The notes: a model not told the origin generated them from the sequence alone. DNA of 64,000 nt from Bryum argenteum (GCA_037043015.1 CM073330.1:11054512-11118511); one strand, 5' to 3'. Counted from the stretch's first letter, positions 1 to 15,944 are shown. Made by a program: numbers and translations.

Positions 1-2556
<2,556 letters not shown>

Positions 2557-2965
2557 TACTGAAGCTCAGTCACTTTTACAATTGAATTTATTTATTAAGT
2601 TGGACATTCTGTGGTCAATGTGGGGAATTACTGCAGTGTGCAATCAATTGATGTATGGTCGTTATGTCTAGATGATGCAACAAACACGATCGCCCCATCC
2701 ACAAACTTTGCTCATTTTTCCAAAAAGGAAACTACCCTTCGCCCCTCCTCAATACAAAGTCTGAATTTTGAAATTGAGACCAGCAGCTGTACCGAAAATC
2801 AAACACACAAAAAAATATATACTAACTAATTCAGTTGTATTATGCGGTACTTGATATCAATGATATGTTTTTTCTCATTTTGGTGACATTGCTAAAAGGA
2901 TTCTACATTCTAAACTTGCATACAAAGTGTAGTCAAGACTTACAATCCCCTAACCAGGTGCAAAT
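2557..2965. other. Intergenic region between convergent genes
   Basis: About 400 bases between the stop of NDUFAF7 and the stop of the minus-strand peptidase. It presumably holds both 3' untranslated regions and poly(A) sites. No further gene or repeat is seen. Confidence 0.6.
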
Positions 2966-5900
2966 TCATGGAATTAGATTCGCTATCACTTGAGCTCCTG
3001 AGTCGGTAACAGTGGGAATGGGGCCAATGTGGCCACCCAAGTGCTTGTGGAAGAGTGGAGCCACTCGACTGTACCAGTCCATCTTGTCTTGAGGTCGCTC
3101 CAAGTAATGACCCTGCACGTCAGTTGAGCCACTTGTCAACCCATATGATGAATTTACTTATTTGACATCGTATAATTCTTCCAAGGAAGAAGAACTGCCT
3201 AATGAAACTAAGGGCAATAACCTCCACTTTTGGGACCATATGTCAACAGACACAAATTGGCAGCGAAGAAGTTTCAACTGGATTTGGTCAAAAATAAATA
3301 GAATGAAGTTTCTTCTTACCTCCTCATCATAGATAAGGTATTGGACTTCCTTGCCCTTCGCTTTCATAGCCTGGTGAAATATCATACACAAACAAGCCAC
3401 TTCGGTCAGCTAAAGGTACAACCATAATGTCAGTGAAGAGCTGGAACCTCAAAGAAAGGAGAATCCGTATAAAATATGACCACTCCCTGTCTTTTCGCTG
3501 ACGTTCCATTTTCTATTACGTCATAGTGTTCCATCCTCAACCGGCATCTCCAACTATTTTACAACCATGCTCATAGCTCATGATCATTAGTTTAGTACAG
3601 ATTATTTCTCCTCCCAGTTCAAGGCATTATTGATTACATCTCTCCATTTTTTAAAAACAACCTTGTTAAGTACATTCAGAAAAATTCTTATGTCAATCAA
3701 CTCCCCCTTGTGTAAACAGGAGTCATAGGATGGACATTGAAATTCTATTATATATACAAAAATGAAGAAACCTACAACATCATTATCAAAAATATAAAGT
3801 GAAGGAGTGATGAATGGAGAGTTTCTTACTTGGAACATGCGTTCACTTTCACCAGGATTCACAATTACATCGTTTCTGCCATGAGCCATGATTAGTGGCA
3901 CTTGTATGTTATCAACCTGCAAGAGTATGAGAGGAGCCTGTGATGTTAACATTAAAAGCAAACAACTGCACTTCACTGCCAGATAAATTTTTAATGGCGA
4001 CGTATTTCCAAGTCGAATTCAGTGGAACTCGATTAAGTTACTTACATGGTATATTGGCGATCGTTTCCTGTTCAACTCTGCGTCCTTTTTCAGATCAACC
4101 ACTCTATCATTGAGTAGCTTTCGTCTTGGTTTCCTACAGGAGCAAAAGTGCAGTCAGATAAAGAAACTCGTCAACAGAAATCGGTATTGAGTTTTGTCCC
4201 CTCTGGACTAAAGGAGGGAGGCTTTTATCTGATCTCAATAAGCAAGCTATAATAAAGTAATATTGTATTTCTTATAGCTTAGCTCCTTTTTAAGTAGAAA
4301 GGCAGTGCAGGGCTTCAGTGCCCAACCTTATGATTTCCAGTGAATGGCAGAGATTAGAGATTTACCAGTAGAGAGGAATATATGTCGTCACTGTGAAGAG
4401 CTCTGAAGGACCAACTAACTCAGCAGCGCACTTGTAAAGCTCTGCAGTTCAGAAAGTCAGTTTCAACTCCTTACTGTCAATTTTGAGACCCATACCAAGT
4501 TATTCTGAACTTGATGATAGTCAGTATGATATCGAGATTGGGCTTAAGGACAGCAATAGCACTAACCACACCGTTTGTGTTGCAAAATCTCGTGATTCTA
4601 TCACCTAATAAACAACTAAAGGAGCTTTTGTATCATTTTAGTATGGTTTCTGTGGATACCTGGAGTGAATGTAATTCCTGCAAGAACGCAAAAACCACCA
4701 AAGGAGATCCCAGTTATGCCAACGCGATTCTTGTCGGCAATTCCTTCCGCGATCGCCCAATACACAGAGTCGGTTATGTCATTCTGTTTTCAGAGCAGAT
4801 TGTCACACCACATCTTAAAGATCAAGGCCAGTCTTGTAACCTCAAATGGCCATATTCATCAACCTTAAAAGCCCAAGCAAGTTCCACAGGCATGACTTCA
4901 AGTGTAATTTGACCTGCATATTTGCTGCCCATTGCTTGTCGCCTGCATGCATAAACTTTTTACCAAATCCCGTTGAGCCTCTATACTCCACTTGTAGGCA
5001 AGCTACTCAGACACACACAATATCATGAATTAAGTCAGTCATAAGAATCTGGAGCCAAGGACAATTGTGAGCAAGAGGGAAAAAGACTCTTGCAGATACA
5101 GACCGTAACCACGAGTAGCCCAGAACTGATTCTCGTCGTCCCATCCCCACCAGTCGCGGTACCAGGGTCCCCCATGAATCCTCAGCACCATTGGAAGCTT
5201 TTTGGGCTGCACATCAAACAGAGGGAAACACCTCGCATTCATTAGAACGGCAATCTATTACAGAAATGTAGCATAGATAGAAAGGGCAGGTGCTGGATTC
5301 CACAGTAGGATGTGAGCGGAAGACGGAAAGCTACTACATGATTATGTGGCAAGAGTGAGAAATCTAAATACTGGGATTTGTTGCAAAAAAGCTCAATCAA
5401 TATCACTTCACATGATTCGATGTCAAAATGGCACATGCTACATAGCCAACAGAATGAGAATAAATCAAATTTTAATTTCAATGAGTTCCCTTCGTAGTTG
5501 AGTTGTACCCCCAAACATTGCTCAAGTGAATTGAGGGTAACAGTTGGTACTTGACTAATCACACGAAGAGCGACAGTAAGAATCACAAGGTAAGCAATAT
5601 CACTATTCTTGACACGATTAGAAACGTCTCCACCAGGAAGAACTTTCAACAATTTTCTTTTAGAACTAACGATTTCAGATGAGATAGACAAGGTAGAAGC
5701 ATCTTTCTATTGCAATGACGGGGGAAAATCTTTTTGAAATACCTCAATTCCTGGAGGCAAAGTGAGGTACACCATAATATCGAGGCCGTCTCTCGATTTG
5801 ATAACATGAGACTGAGTCTTGCCCAATTTGTACCTGCAAATTGTAGAAAGTCGCGAAGATTAATTTAGGCATGCATTTGGAAGAAAAACTTTCAATGACA

Positions 5901-8871
5901 CACTAAATGGTAGGAAGCAGTGAAGGCGGGTTTACTCGTTTAATTGAGGATTGTGCTGAAAGAGCAGCGACAGCTTCTTGGATTCACGATCATATAAGTA
6001 AGTTTCTGTAGAGGAGTCATCAGTCTCGTAGGTCACCACCCACCTGAACCTCAGAAAAGACAGTCAATTAGAAACTATCTGTTGCAAAGAATGTTATGAA
6101 ATTCATCACTGTTAATCGGAGCACGGAACTTACTTCTGATTTGATCGGTCTCGGCTTCCTATGAACATGTTACCAGGGTTGAAGCTTGTTAGCAAACCAA
6201 AATCCTCTTCGACACTGCAAGTCACACAAACTGGAATCATCAACAGTCAAAGATGTATGTAAGAATACATCGGAGTATTTTAATATTAGCCGTAGGTTGT
6301 GAATGGGTATTCGTTGTTGGACTCTTGAATTCGAGGTTACCTAGGGTGTAGAACCTCCCACTTCAGCTTGTCAGAGAAAAACCCTACAGCCAAATACTCT
6401 TTGGTTTGAAAGTCCATAAGCAACGCCTTCGAAATATCAAATCTGATCGGCATTACATCGATTTTGGGGTCTGATGCAATCACGGAAATGATCGACCCGT
6501 CATCTGTGCTTATCTGCCATTCAAATACAGCAGTTGTTAGTTCATTAGCATAGAAAATTTTCAGCACCCGATTGAACATTTCCAGAAACTCAGTTCTGGT
6601 GTGTCTACTCGGAACCTAAGTGTTCATCAGTCCAATAATATCAACTATTGCTGTATCTTCAGTCACACAGTAACTCTGAGAGATGAATTCAGTTCTCATT
6701 TATGGCTGCTTTTGGTTATTTACTTTGCTATTTCAATTATCTAGCGAAGCTACTGAAAGCTACACAGTTCAATAAAAAAACGAGGACTAAACTACTTTTC
6801 TAAAAAAACGCTACTTGGAAAGTTTAACACTAACCAAGAGCAAGCGAGTCGTTGGAGATTCGATAGATGACATGATGTACATCTGCTTTGGGTTGGGTCC
6901 AAAACCAATCTACACATTCACACATCACGTGTTCACTTTGAACTGTCGATATATTTCACTTCAATCTCAACCAACTCTGGAAAAACTGATGGGCAGAAGT
7001 TTAATGAAGATCACAACCAATACTTTATGATAGTTGCTATAAAGAGGAGAATGAGGACAATTTCTACCAAGGTTCCTATAAAAGAGAGAATGAGGACAAT
7101 CTTTACCAAGGATCCTGATTCATGTGAGCACCAACGGAGAATGTCACGCCACTTAGACTCCAGTGAATCACGCACTCGGACGGTTTGGATTCCATAGAGC
7201 AAGTCAAATGCCAAGGCACCTCGAACAACAGAGCTGCTGTCGCACAACCAGTCCGATACATCTCCGGGATTCTCGGTATCAATTGCTCTCACGCCGGTCT
7301 TAATGTTCACTTCGAACTGAATATCATAGAAACATCAGGTTCCACCTTCAATGAATAATCTTTTTGAAATTTTTTACCAGAACTCTTTTTCTTTCGATAC
7401 ACTTGAATTTCCACTTGGTGTAAGCAACCACGACTTAGCAAAACATCTCATGCAGATGAGTTGATGTTAATGATCTGCTCGACTTTCAACATTCCAATTT
7501 GCAAAGGATACGTTTGTGACGATAGGTTGTTTACTCTGGACCTTCTAGACTGAACTTTCAATGGAATCTCTCCTAAATGTTGGTTTTAATGCTTGAAGTA
7601 AAGGAAGAATCTCCCTCTACCTTGTGTATGGTAACTCACCACATCGAATTGAGAGGGGTCGCAGATGTTCATGCAGAAGAGCATTTCATACGGGCGAGCC
7701 CCACTTATGCTGCTTGGTACCAGCTTTGAGCATACGCCCTGCTTCAACGGCGTCAGTCCTTGTACTGCACCTGTAGCTACCTCGACAGAAAAGAATTCAA
7801 AATTATCGCTTCCTGCAGCATAAAAAGAAGAGTTTTAGACAATCTCTTGGTCACCTTTACATACCACATTGTGATGCAATTTCAAGTAATACAATGTGTT
7901 CTCATTTTAAGTGTAAGTGAAGCAAGTAACTCTGCAGCTCAGAATTTTCTGCTTTCACGCAAAACTTGAAGGGCGTGATTAACCACCTCCATCGTCGGTT
8001 CTGTAAATGATGTATTCACCACTAGGATTCCAGATGCAAAAGTGAACCTGCACTAGGAAGAAGCATACAAATAGTAAGTATAAGACCGATCTATTGGCAT
8101 AAACTAATATAGAATGTACAAGTACAATGTACCTCTAAATTCACAATGCTAAATCCAGGCTCTGATTCATTACCCCCCGACGCTTTTCGAAAGTGACCAT
8201 CTTGGCCTCTTCGTCCGTGCCTTGAAGTGGTCGAATCCACTAATAAGATAAATACACAAAACAGTAGATTAGGAGGCATTACACACCGAAACTGTCGAAG
8301 GTGCAACAAGCCTTTTTCCATTCCACTTACACAATCTTCATTCAGGTACTAAATGCTTCCGGTGTTAGGCAGCCTCCAACTAACTATACAACAGCTTTGA
8401 CGATCAGCAATATAAGAACTTCCTCATTGAGTCATTGTACACAAATAACAATCACACCGAGACGAATTAGGTCTTATTGACCAAGATGCGATTGGTATTT
8501 CTCTCTGAATTCTAATATTGACTTGTAGAAGATGCGAGTGAATACCACATTGAGCACATGATCAGGTGAGGGAGCCAAATAGGCCAGATTCAAGCCGTCA
8601 GGCGAAAGGCGGGCCTGCTCCTTTTGGTACGCGAAAAGAATTTCCATGGGGATGATGTCATTCTCCTTTGCTGGAAAAGTACAGAGGGTCAAGTCACAAT
8701 CATCATCTCTTCTTCTCACAAAGAGAAATATTATCAATTTACACGGGCCCTTCCCAATGCCTGGTTCTAAAAGTTCGACACGGAGTACAATCCACAACCA
8801 AATGTACAGATGATCACAGAATATATCACAGTACCTTCGGTATGGCCATCTTCAGCTGCCACTGAGCCCAT
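2966..8871 (-). CDS. S9 family (prolyl oligopeptidase / acylaminoacyl-peptidase-like) serine peptidase, 19 exons
   Basis: Predicted 679-residue serine peptidase with an N-terminal beta-propeller and a C-terminal alpha/beta-hydrolase domain. Exons in transcript order: 8871-8835, 8670-8546, 8239-8174, 8047-7987, 7812-7640, 7316-7107, 6882-6835, 6615-6341, 6214-6134, 6043-5936, 5833-5743, 5206-5104, 5002-4914, 4783-4660, 4441-4366, 4133-4046, 3916-3830, 3370-3320 and 3112-2966. Every phase fits and the total is 2040 nt. The propeller shows ARLSPDGLNLAYLAPSPD and NPSGEYIIYRTDDGG. The hydrolase domain begins after YLTLPPG and contains VLRIHGGPW, EYRGSTGFGK, the nucleophile motif GISFGG (Ser), HGRNDVIV (Asp) and DEEGHYLERP (His), so the catalytic triad is complete. 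The layout most resembles bacterial-type S9 peptidases annotated as dipeptidyl aminopeptidase/acylaminoacyl peptidase. The substrate is unknown. The start is the first in-frame Met (MGSVAAEDG), which gives no targeting peptide. A further upstream exon cannot be excluded. Confidence 0.91.
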
Positions 8872-10964
8872 TCTGTCACCAACTCTGCCCTGAAAGCTCT
8901 AATAGAACCGCAACAGAAGCAAAAACACATCTCATCAGAGTATGTCAAAGATATTGAACATTCCTGCACCAATGAGTACTATTAGAAGCTTCGGTGAAAG
9001 GATTATACACAAGCTTTAGCTCGTAACCGTCACCTGCAAACATACAGAAGGTCAAAAAGCACATCGATCGTCACCTATACTGCGGCGGAGTTGGAACCGA
9101 AAGTGAGGCAATAGAGGCGAAAGAACAAATTGCAATGGCAGTACCAACATGACATATACATGTGCGGTTTTGGTGAGATGCAGATTACTCACCATTATGA
9201 TATGAGGAGTTGCTGGTCTCTATTTGAGTGACGCAGGAGCACTGTCACCTGACACAACCACCTGCTGCAGGTCTGGTCAATTCTCCTGCATATTTTAATG
9301 TACTATAGCTACAAGTAACTTCCCGCATTTATGACTAAGACCGGCTCACCCTAACGACCCTACTTTATTGCTGTAGTCGAACCAGTGCTAAACTCTCTTC
9401 TCTCATTCGACATTTCTTGTCAACCATCACTCTGTCATTGGTATCCATATCCACCTCTGTGCTATTCTTAGCTCGTCAACATATACGCACATAAACCTGA
9501 GCAGTTGATAATTCAAGAAAGTAAAGATTTACATCAAGATTTACTAGACTGAGGTACTTGGAGCCGATAAGAGAGTAAATAAGAGCAGGTGATGTTCGAA
9601 TAGACAGTACTATCTTTTCTATGCCAATGAGATTTGATAGAATGAGTACTCACCAGTAACGATGTCAAGAAACCGTTCTATTGTCAGCTTTCCTACATGA
9701 CAGCTTGAAAACACTGTTTAGAAGCCCAATCTCATGTCGAGACAGAAGTGAAGGTACTGTCAGTAGTCAAAGAAATGGTTATGAGAAGTACACAGTCATG
9801 CTTTAGATGATGGCAAGGTAGGTCAGATACACCATCCGTGACGTAGGGTAAACGATCCGTATTCGCATTGAACGTGTGTGGCAGAATGCAAAGTCAATGA
9901 GAAGTGAGCATGCAACTCGAGTTATCGGTAAAGCAGTTCGGATACGAGAGGCTGATAGTCAGAGGTAGTGAAGTCTCGTTTAGGTTTCTTGAAGCTAGCT
10001 AGTGGATCCATTTCAAATCTTGTAAACAGATTGTGTGCAGATGCCTTTCCTTCAAGACGACTCGCTTGGCCGTGCGCGCTCAAACGAATTACTGCCGCCA
10101 AGCATCCATGGAGTGCTCCCTCTACAAGGATTCCGATCAAGAAAAATCATCAGCTGCATCATCTGCTTGAATCCGCAATGCCTGAATTCGCAACGCCAAA
10201 TTAATGTTCCACTACTTGAATACGCAATGTCAAATTGGTATGCAACTGCTTGTCTGATTGACAATGCTTGAATAAGCGATTTTGTCAAATAAATACAAGA
10301 ATCCACAAGGCATAAATTCACAATGCTGCCAACGCGATATACAACTGCTGGATTCCGCAATTTCAAGTCGAAACAAAAAGTGCTTCAATTCGCGATGTTA
10401 GCATCCGATCAGACTGTAGCACATACATGATAAGAAAGAAGACCTCGCTCGTTCAGATTTCCTCAATTTGTCCAGATTTAGTTGGATGTGGTATCTAGTT
10501 TGTGCCAAACTGACTGTGACAAGAAACTTGCTCGGAAATCAAGCTGCCGGTGCCGCCGAGAAACTTATCGCTGTGCGAAACCGCAAGTAAAAACAGCACT
10601 ATACCGCTAATATGGCACGCCTGCAGTCCAAAACCTCATGTGAAATTACATTATCTGAAAGGACTACAGAGCGGAGGCAGCAGGAGGGAGCGACGCGCGA
10701 CGACGGAGAAGAGAGATGCCGGAGCGAGAACACCCGAGTCGATCCGAGCTCCTTCGATTAGCCCGTTTACTTTTTCGTAAACTTTTTTTTTCAACTTTAT
10801 AGATTAATTTCGTCTTTTGGGTACTGCGGGCTCTCTGATTGGTATGTGGAGAATGGATAGTGTAGAGAGAAGAGATATTCCATTATAGTGTAGAGAAAAG
10901 AGACTAGTGATATTGTATAAACAAGAGTGAACAAAAAGATTGAAAAAATGGATGAATGCGGGTT
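8872..10964. other. Intergenic / 5' flank between S9 peptidase and MFS gene
   Basis: This holds the 5' flank of the peptidase gene. A short open stretch on the minus strand (about 9035-8945) follows a good TTGCAG acceptor and reads DGYELKLVYNPFTEAS, but it hits a stop before joining the first coding exon, so it may be a 5' UTR exon or a relic. The stretch 10.16-10.40 kb holds degenerate short repeats (listed separately). Nothing else coding was recognised. Confidence 0.5.
10163..10398. repeat. Degenerate GAATNCGCAATG short repeats
   Basis: About eight imperfect copies of a motif close to GAATnCGCAATG occur at irregular 15-45 bp spacing (for example near 10170, 10183, 10218, 10263, 10300, 10315, 10350 and 10385). 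They are separated by variants of CAAATTGGTATGCAACTGCTTG. The array lies between two genes transcribed on the same (minus) strand. Function is unknown. Confidence 0.6.
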
Positions 10965-13299
10965 TTAAATGGTAGCATACACTTTTCCATGTTCAGAAAC
11001 CTCCGCAAAGTCAGTATGCTCAAAATCAGAGCCAACTTCTTGTAGCTGCAAATGCTGTGAGGACCCGGTAGTAGTGGTCAACGGGGTATAATCCTCGAGT
11101 TTTGAAGCTAGGCGGGCTTCGTCGCGATCCCGGGGGTACGTGCGGTAGAGGCCCAAGTAGATGCAGCACGCGAGCGCCATGGGGATGCTGTATGTGACAT
11201 ACATGGCCTTTGCCAGTGAAACTGCGTTTTGTCCATCCAGTTTGCTTCCGGAGGTGAAGCGGAAACCATACAACCTCTCCGCCAGGAGGCCCACCAAGGG
11301 GGTTGTCAATGAGGATGTGAAAGACTCGCAGAAGCGGTCGAGGGCGAACACACTCGTGCGCGATTTCTCGGGTACAATTTCTGCAAATATGGGGCTGTCA
11401 ACGACCAAAACCAAATTAGCTTCGTAGACATCGGCCAATGTCATGTAGCAGATTCAAAAAGGAGTTATCATGAGTAGAAAACTGATGAAAATGGGTTGGG
11501 TTAAGAGCTTACTTGTTGGTGCCAGGAGCCTCCCAGCACGTCATAAACCCAAACAGGAACAGGATACCCCCATACAGAACCTCGGTATTAGGGCTATCCT
11601 GCAAGATCACAAAAAGGACGACGGCGAACATCAATCCGAACAATTGACTCGATTGTGCAAGCATGATGCGCCCAGCGTTCGGAAATCGCACTGAAAGCAC
11701 ATCGCCAGCCCAGCCTCCAAACACACTTCCGAAGATGTTGCCTGCTACGAAGAGGCCCATGAGAATGGCCGTGGCGTTGTGCGAGCATCCCACGAGCTCC
11801 AACCACATGGGCATGAATGCTAGCGCCTTCCGTGGCACCGTGCCTGGAATCCCTTGCCCTACCAAAATCTGGAACGATCGGATTCGTAGTACTTGCTTCG
11901 CTTGGCGACCCACCTCCCACAAGTCCTCGCGCATTCCCTTCCACCACTTGCGCTCAACCCTGATTTTCCAAAGCGTTGTTATATGCCAGAGCTGAAACAT
12001 GAAATCCTCGATTTGGTAGTTTTACATGTGCCAATCTAACATGTAACAGATACATGGAGGTTAATTATCAGATAAGTTTGACATGAAATTCTGACTTTTG
12101 GGAGCAATTGGAGAGCTTTTGAAGGGAAAAGCACTAACCTGGCCTGAGGTTGTCGCGGGTCCACAGCGAAGAAATACACAAGAAGGCCAGTGGCAGCACT
12201 AACAGTGGCGATCAAGTGAAAAGCAAAGCGCCATCCGGAAACACCGACAATCTCAGGAACACCCGCAAGCCCAATGGCGCAGAACCCTCCCAGGATTCCT
12301 CCCACGTTTCCCACTGATTGTAGGATTCCGAATGCGAATCCCCGTTCGTGTTCCTCTGTGGAGTCTGCTACTAGCGATTGGATTGCTGGGAAGGCTAGTG
12401 CTAGTCCCAGACCGTTGAATACCCTCGACACCGCAATCTGCCAAAACCATCCACACTTACACTTTCATATGCAAACAGCACTCGTATTATAAGTTTCTAC
12501 ATTAGTACTCCTTTACCATTGATGTTATATCCTGTATACATAAACATGAAACTCAAGAATAGGTTGAGTTAGTACTCCAGTACTAGTATAGTGCGATTAC
12601 TCTAACACGTATAGACATGGATAGAATACGTTGAAGAAGTACTCTATTCATGCTCACTACTAGTAGAGAAATGTGCTGTTTCACAAGCATTTCCACCAAG
12701 AATTTCTCATTCTACCAAGTCTGGTGGCAATCAGATTGGTGGGATTGCCACACTTCTCAAACTAGTGGCTTGGAGTTCTTCTTCCTCCTGAAAATCGTTG
12801 TGCGCATGACAGTGAAACTCAAGGATCGATTGAATGCTCACACTAGTGTTAGTATTTTGCTCACTTGGACAAGGATCAGCAGTCAAACATGGCAGGAGAG
12901 GGTTGAATGAATACTCTAATCATTCTAGTATCAAAAAGAAGCCTGGAGTTCTTCTTAGATGTCTAGAATTCTAGAATGCAGGGGTGATATTAGCCATACC
13001 TGCCAGTAAGTGTTCGAGAATCCAGCGGCGTAAGTAGCAAGAGTCCACAGCAACGCCCCGAAAGCAATAACACTGACACGGTTGTGATTCACAGCGGCAT
13101 ACGCAGCTAAGGGCGAGAAACTGGCTTGAGAGAGCGTTCTGATCATGGTGAGCGTGCCCAATCCCACAGGGGAGACGTGCAACACGAGAGCGATCTCTCT
13201 GTACACTCCCGGCAGTAATGCCTCATCGGCCTGTGCGATTATGAGAGCTACACTTACTAGACATAGGGTTTGGTTCCTCGCACTCTTCGACCACTCCAT
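10965..13299 (-). CDS. Major facilitator superfamily transporter, UNE2-like
   Basis: Predicted 491-residue MFS transporter. Exons: 13299-13000, 12437-12139, 11959-11513 and 11394-10965 (1476 nt, phases consistent). Recognisable family segments are ADEALLPGVYREI near the N terminus, RVFNGLGLALAFPAIQSLVAD with DSTEEHERG in the first cytoplasmic loop region, SGWRFAFHL, a central hydrophilic loop, KALAFMPMWLELVG, GDVLSVRFPNAGR and NPIFAEIVPEKSRTSVFALDR before the last helices. The hydrophilic C-terminal tail has a TTTTGSS stretch. The closest family I recognise is the plant MFS group including Arabidopsis UNE2 (At1g78130). The substrate is not established. The start MEWSKS was chosen over an upstream in-frame Met because the plant homologues begin just before the first helix. 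The third exon's acceptor (11960) was chosen because the alternative at 11992 breaks the frame. An alternative donor near 12070 with a very short intron is possible. Confidence 0.88.
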
Positions 13300-15000
13300 C
13301 GTTAAAATCCTTACACAAACACCGGAAGCTTCAGCTCTTAGTCCATTACACGCAAACGCTCGATGAGAGAGACCATTGCAACAACGATCAGTCTCCTGAA
13401 TGTAATGCAAGCTACGCAAGAGTAGATTGGATAGGGTCCAGTGTCGGTAGCTGTAGTTTTTGAGTATCAGTCGAAAATGATCAACCTTCAGAGTGTGTTC
13501 TGCAATCCTGTCTTTGAAGAAGCAGATGGATTGGTAGAGAGAGCGACAGAAAGTTAGAGACGATCGATGAAGCTTCCGACAAGGACACAGTTATTTCAAC
13601 AATGGTACGGGTAGAAGCACCTCATTGTACTAGCTGTGGTACCTGCATGTTTGTTGTACTTTTAGGCACTAGTTAGACAAAAAGTAGATTGGAAACTTCC
13701 TTGTCTTGTTGTACAACCTTTGAAGCCTTTTCAGATGATGTATTTTTCAAGTTCCAACAACTAGATAGGAGTTAGATAGGGAAGGGCTCATTGTGTCCGA
13801 TAAGAATTATTTTTACTTGGGGCGGGTTTATACTACAAGCTAATGCTGGAAAAATGAGTTGGGTTGCAAGAAATCCACCCCTCCCATAGGTAGAGAGGCT
13901 GAGACAGACCTTTATAGTGTGGGCAAATAATACTTTAATATTCTTGTTTTACATCCATTTTGCTTAATTTTAGCATCTAGTAGTGTCTGATATAGCTCCC
14001 AGCCAAGCAAAATGTAAAACCATTCGAGTGGGTTCTTTTCTTCTTCTTGGAGTCCACTATTCAGGAAGAACCGTCAATCAGTTGTAAATCAGCCGAACGA
14101 AGTTGTCAAATTACCGATTCAATTTGAAAGAGTTAGGTTTTTTTCCAGCTCATATTCTAAATATCACCAAAGTATCACATGGGTATCATGCAGGTTTCAA
14201 AAAGAATTACCGAATAATTTTATGAGGAAGGGGATAATAGTTGGATTGTGTTAAAAACTTCCCGAACACTACTGGGTCATGTCAATACAATAAATGCACT
14301 TAAGACACTTTTTTGATCATGGTCCCAAGAATCCCATGCACATGCGACATGGGATGGATTGGCCTCCATTCTCCAATGGCCCTGGCCCTAGTGTAAACCC
14401 ACCTTTAATTATCGGACTTCATTTTTATAAGATCCACTCATATGATTCGTGCTCACCGGTGCTGTACAGTAGAACTCGTTTCGTTGACATTGAGGACCAT
14501 TGTGTCAGTGGCTCATGAATGCGCGTTGCAAGGAAGTCAACTATTTTTGGTTTTCCCAATTTTGGCTCAGGACAGTGGCTCTCATGAGAGCATCTTATCA
14601 CGGATATGCTGAGGACCTCATGTACCTTCGCATTTCATGTCCTTCATGAATGAAAAAACTTCTTTTTCTACGCCAGTGCCATGATTCTTTATCACGAATT
14701 CTACTAGAGAACTCATGTAGAAATGTTTCATTTCACTAAACTTGGTAGAGTTTATTTTATTCGCTCATCATCGAATTTATTCCACTACACAAGAGTTGTT
14801 GAAGAAGAGTGTTTCGGACGTGAATTGCAAACCATAACACTAGTCACCATTAGTGTTACAACACTAATTTTAGAAGAAAACATTGAATGTGATAGCATGC
14901 AAACTTTCTTGGCCAGACACTAAATCCAATCCATGTTCCCCCTTGGAATTTCCAAATATGGAGGGAGGTTAATAAAAGGTTGCCCAGTATTTTTTTGTGT
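13300..15000. other. Intergenic DNA upstream of MFS gene
   Basis: Contains the presumed promoter and 5' region of the minus-strand transporter and then AT-rich sequence. I see no coding exon, tRNA or clear element before the TTAA-flanked insertions that start at 15001. Confidence 0.5.
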
Positions 15001-15004
15001 TTAA

Positions 15005-15932
15005 CCCCTAAAAATCCAGGGGTTTCCTTGACCTCCAGAACCAAAAACTGCCATTTTTCACCTTCGTTGGGAGATGGGGAAATGGAGAAACTTTTTTTTC
15101 TTGTTTTAGACTTTGAACCGTAAGATCTTGTACCTAACTTGTATACAAAGGACTGGTCAAAATTTCAACCGTTGGATGTTTTTCATTTGTGAGATCATAA
15201 CAATCAAAGTTTGACCAACACTTTTTTTTTGCCACTGCGTGAGAGGCATTGTCTAAATGGTGCCAAGGGCAACTTGATGATTGTTATTCCAAATATTTTT
15301 CCCTCATTTTTTTTCATGTAGGTATTCAAGTTGGTTATGCTCATGCAAAATTTTAGAGACCAATTCCACTTTTTGACCTTAATGTAAAATATTTTATGAA
15401 AGAAGGTCTAAAAACAACCATATAGTAAAACAAGCACCACGTATGATATATTTAGTTTGAGAAAAATCTCGACGGTGAGAAGGTGCATTTATGATAATGT
15501 GAATTTTGAAAAAAAAAATCTTGGAAAAAATCCAAAATCTCGAATTTTGGCAATTTTTGAAAGAAAAAATTGTAAAATTACTAGAAATTGTGAAGATTGT
15601 TTTTGAAAGTTTTGGAGGCTGCCCTTGTAAAATTGGTAAACTTTTTGACTTCGGACACATTGGAATTTGAATAGTAATTTGGTAATGAACATATTTCTAA
15701 AAATAAAAAAAATAAAAAAAATTATTTTAAACTGCCCGATTTGGATTTGAAACCTAAAATTTCTAGATGAAGGTTATAAAATTAAAATTTGACTTTGAAA
15801 ATTTTACCACATACACATTACTGCATGTGGAGCACCCAATAAAAATCTTAGGCAAAAATATCAGTTTAAATGCTTAAAATGAGCTGCCCGAAATCTCAGA
15901 AAACCGAATCGGCTTTCCTGGATTTTTAGGGG
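15005..15932. mobile_element. TTAA-flanked non-autonomous element, ITR CCCCTAAAAATCCAGG (piggyBac-like)
   Basis: 928-bp element. It begins CCCCTAAAAATCCAGG and ends with its exact inverted copy CCTGGATTTTTAGGGG, and a TTAA lies directly outside each end (15001-15004 and 15933-15936). TTAA duplication and CCC-starting termini are the signature of piggyBac-superfamily insertions. There is no transposase inside. The interior is AT-rich and is related to two other copies in this window (about 54.25-54.93 kb and 60.17-61.14 kb) that keep the motifs CAACCGTTGGAT and GTGCCAAGGGCAACTTGA. The class assignment is inferred from termini and target duplication only. Confidence 0.78.
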
Positions 15933-15944
15933 TTAAGGCCTTAA

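Noticed and set aside
8945-9035. Upstream coding exon of the S9 peptidase (DGYELKLVYNPFTEAS)
   Set aside because: It meets a stop before the first recognised coding exon and has no donor that restores the frame; left as a possible 5' UTR exon.
11960-11991. Acceptor at 11992 for the third MFS exon
   Set aside because: It leads to a stop in the phase set by the preceding exon; the acceptor at 11960 keeps the frame and matches family length.
12950-13419. Longer N terminus for the MFS transporter from an upstream in-frame Met at 13419
   Set aside because: The extra 40 residues are hydrophilic and unlike plant homologues, which begin just before the first helix as MEWSKS does.
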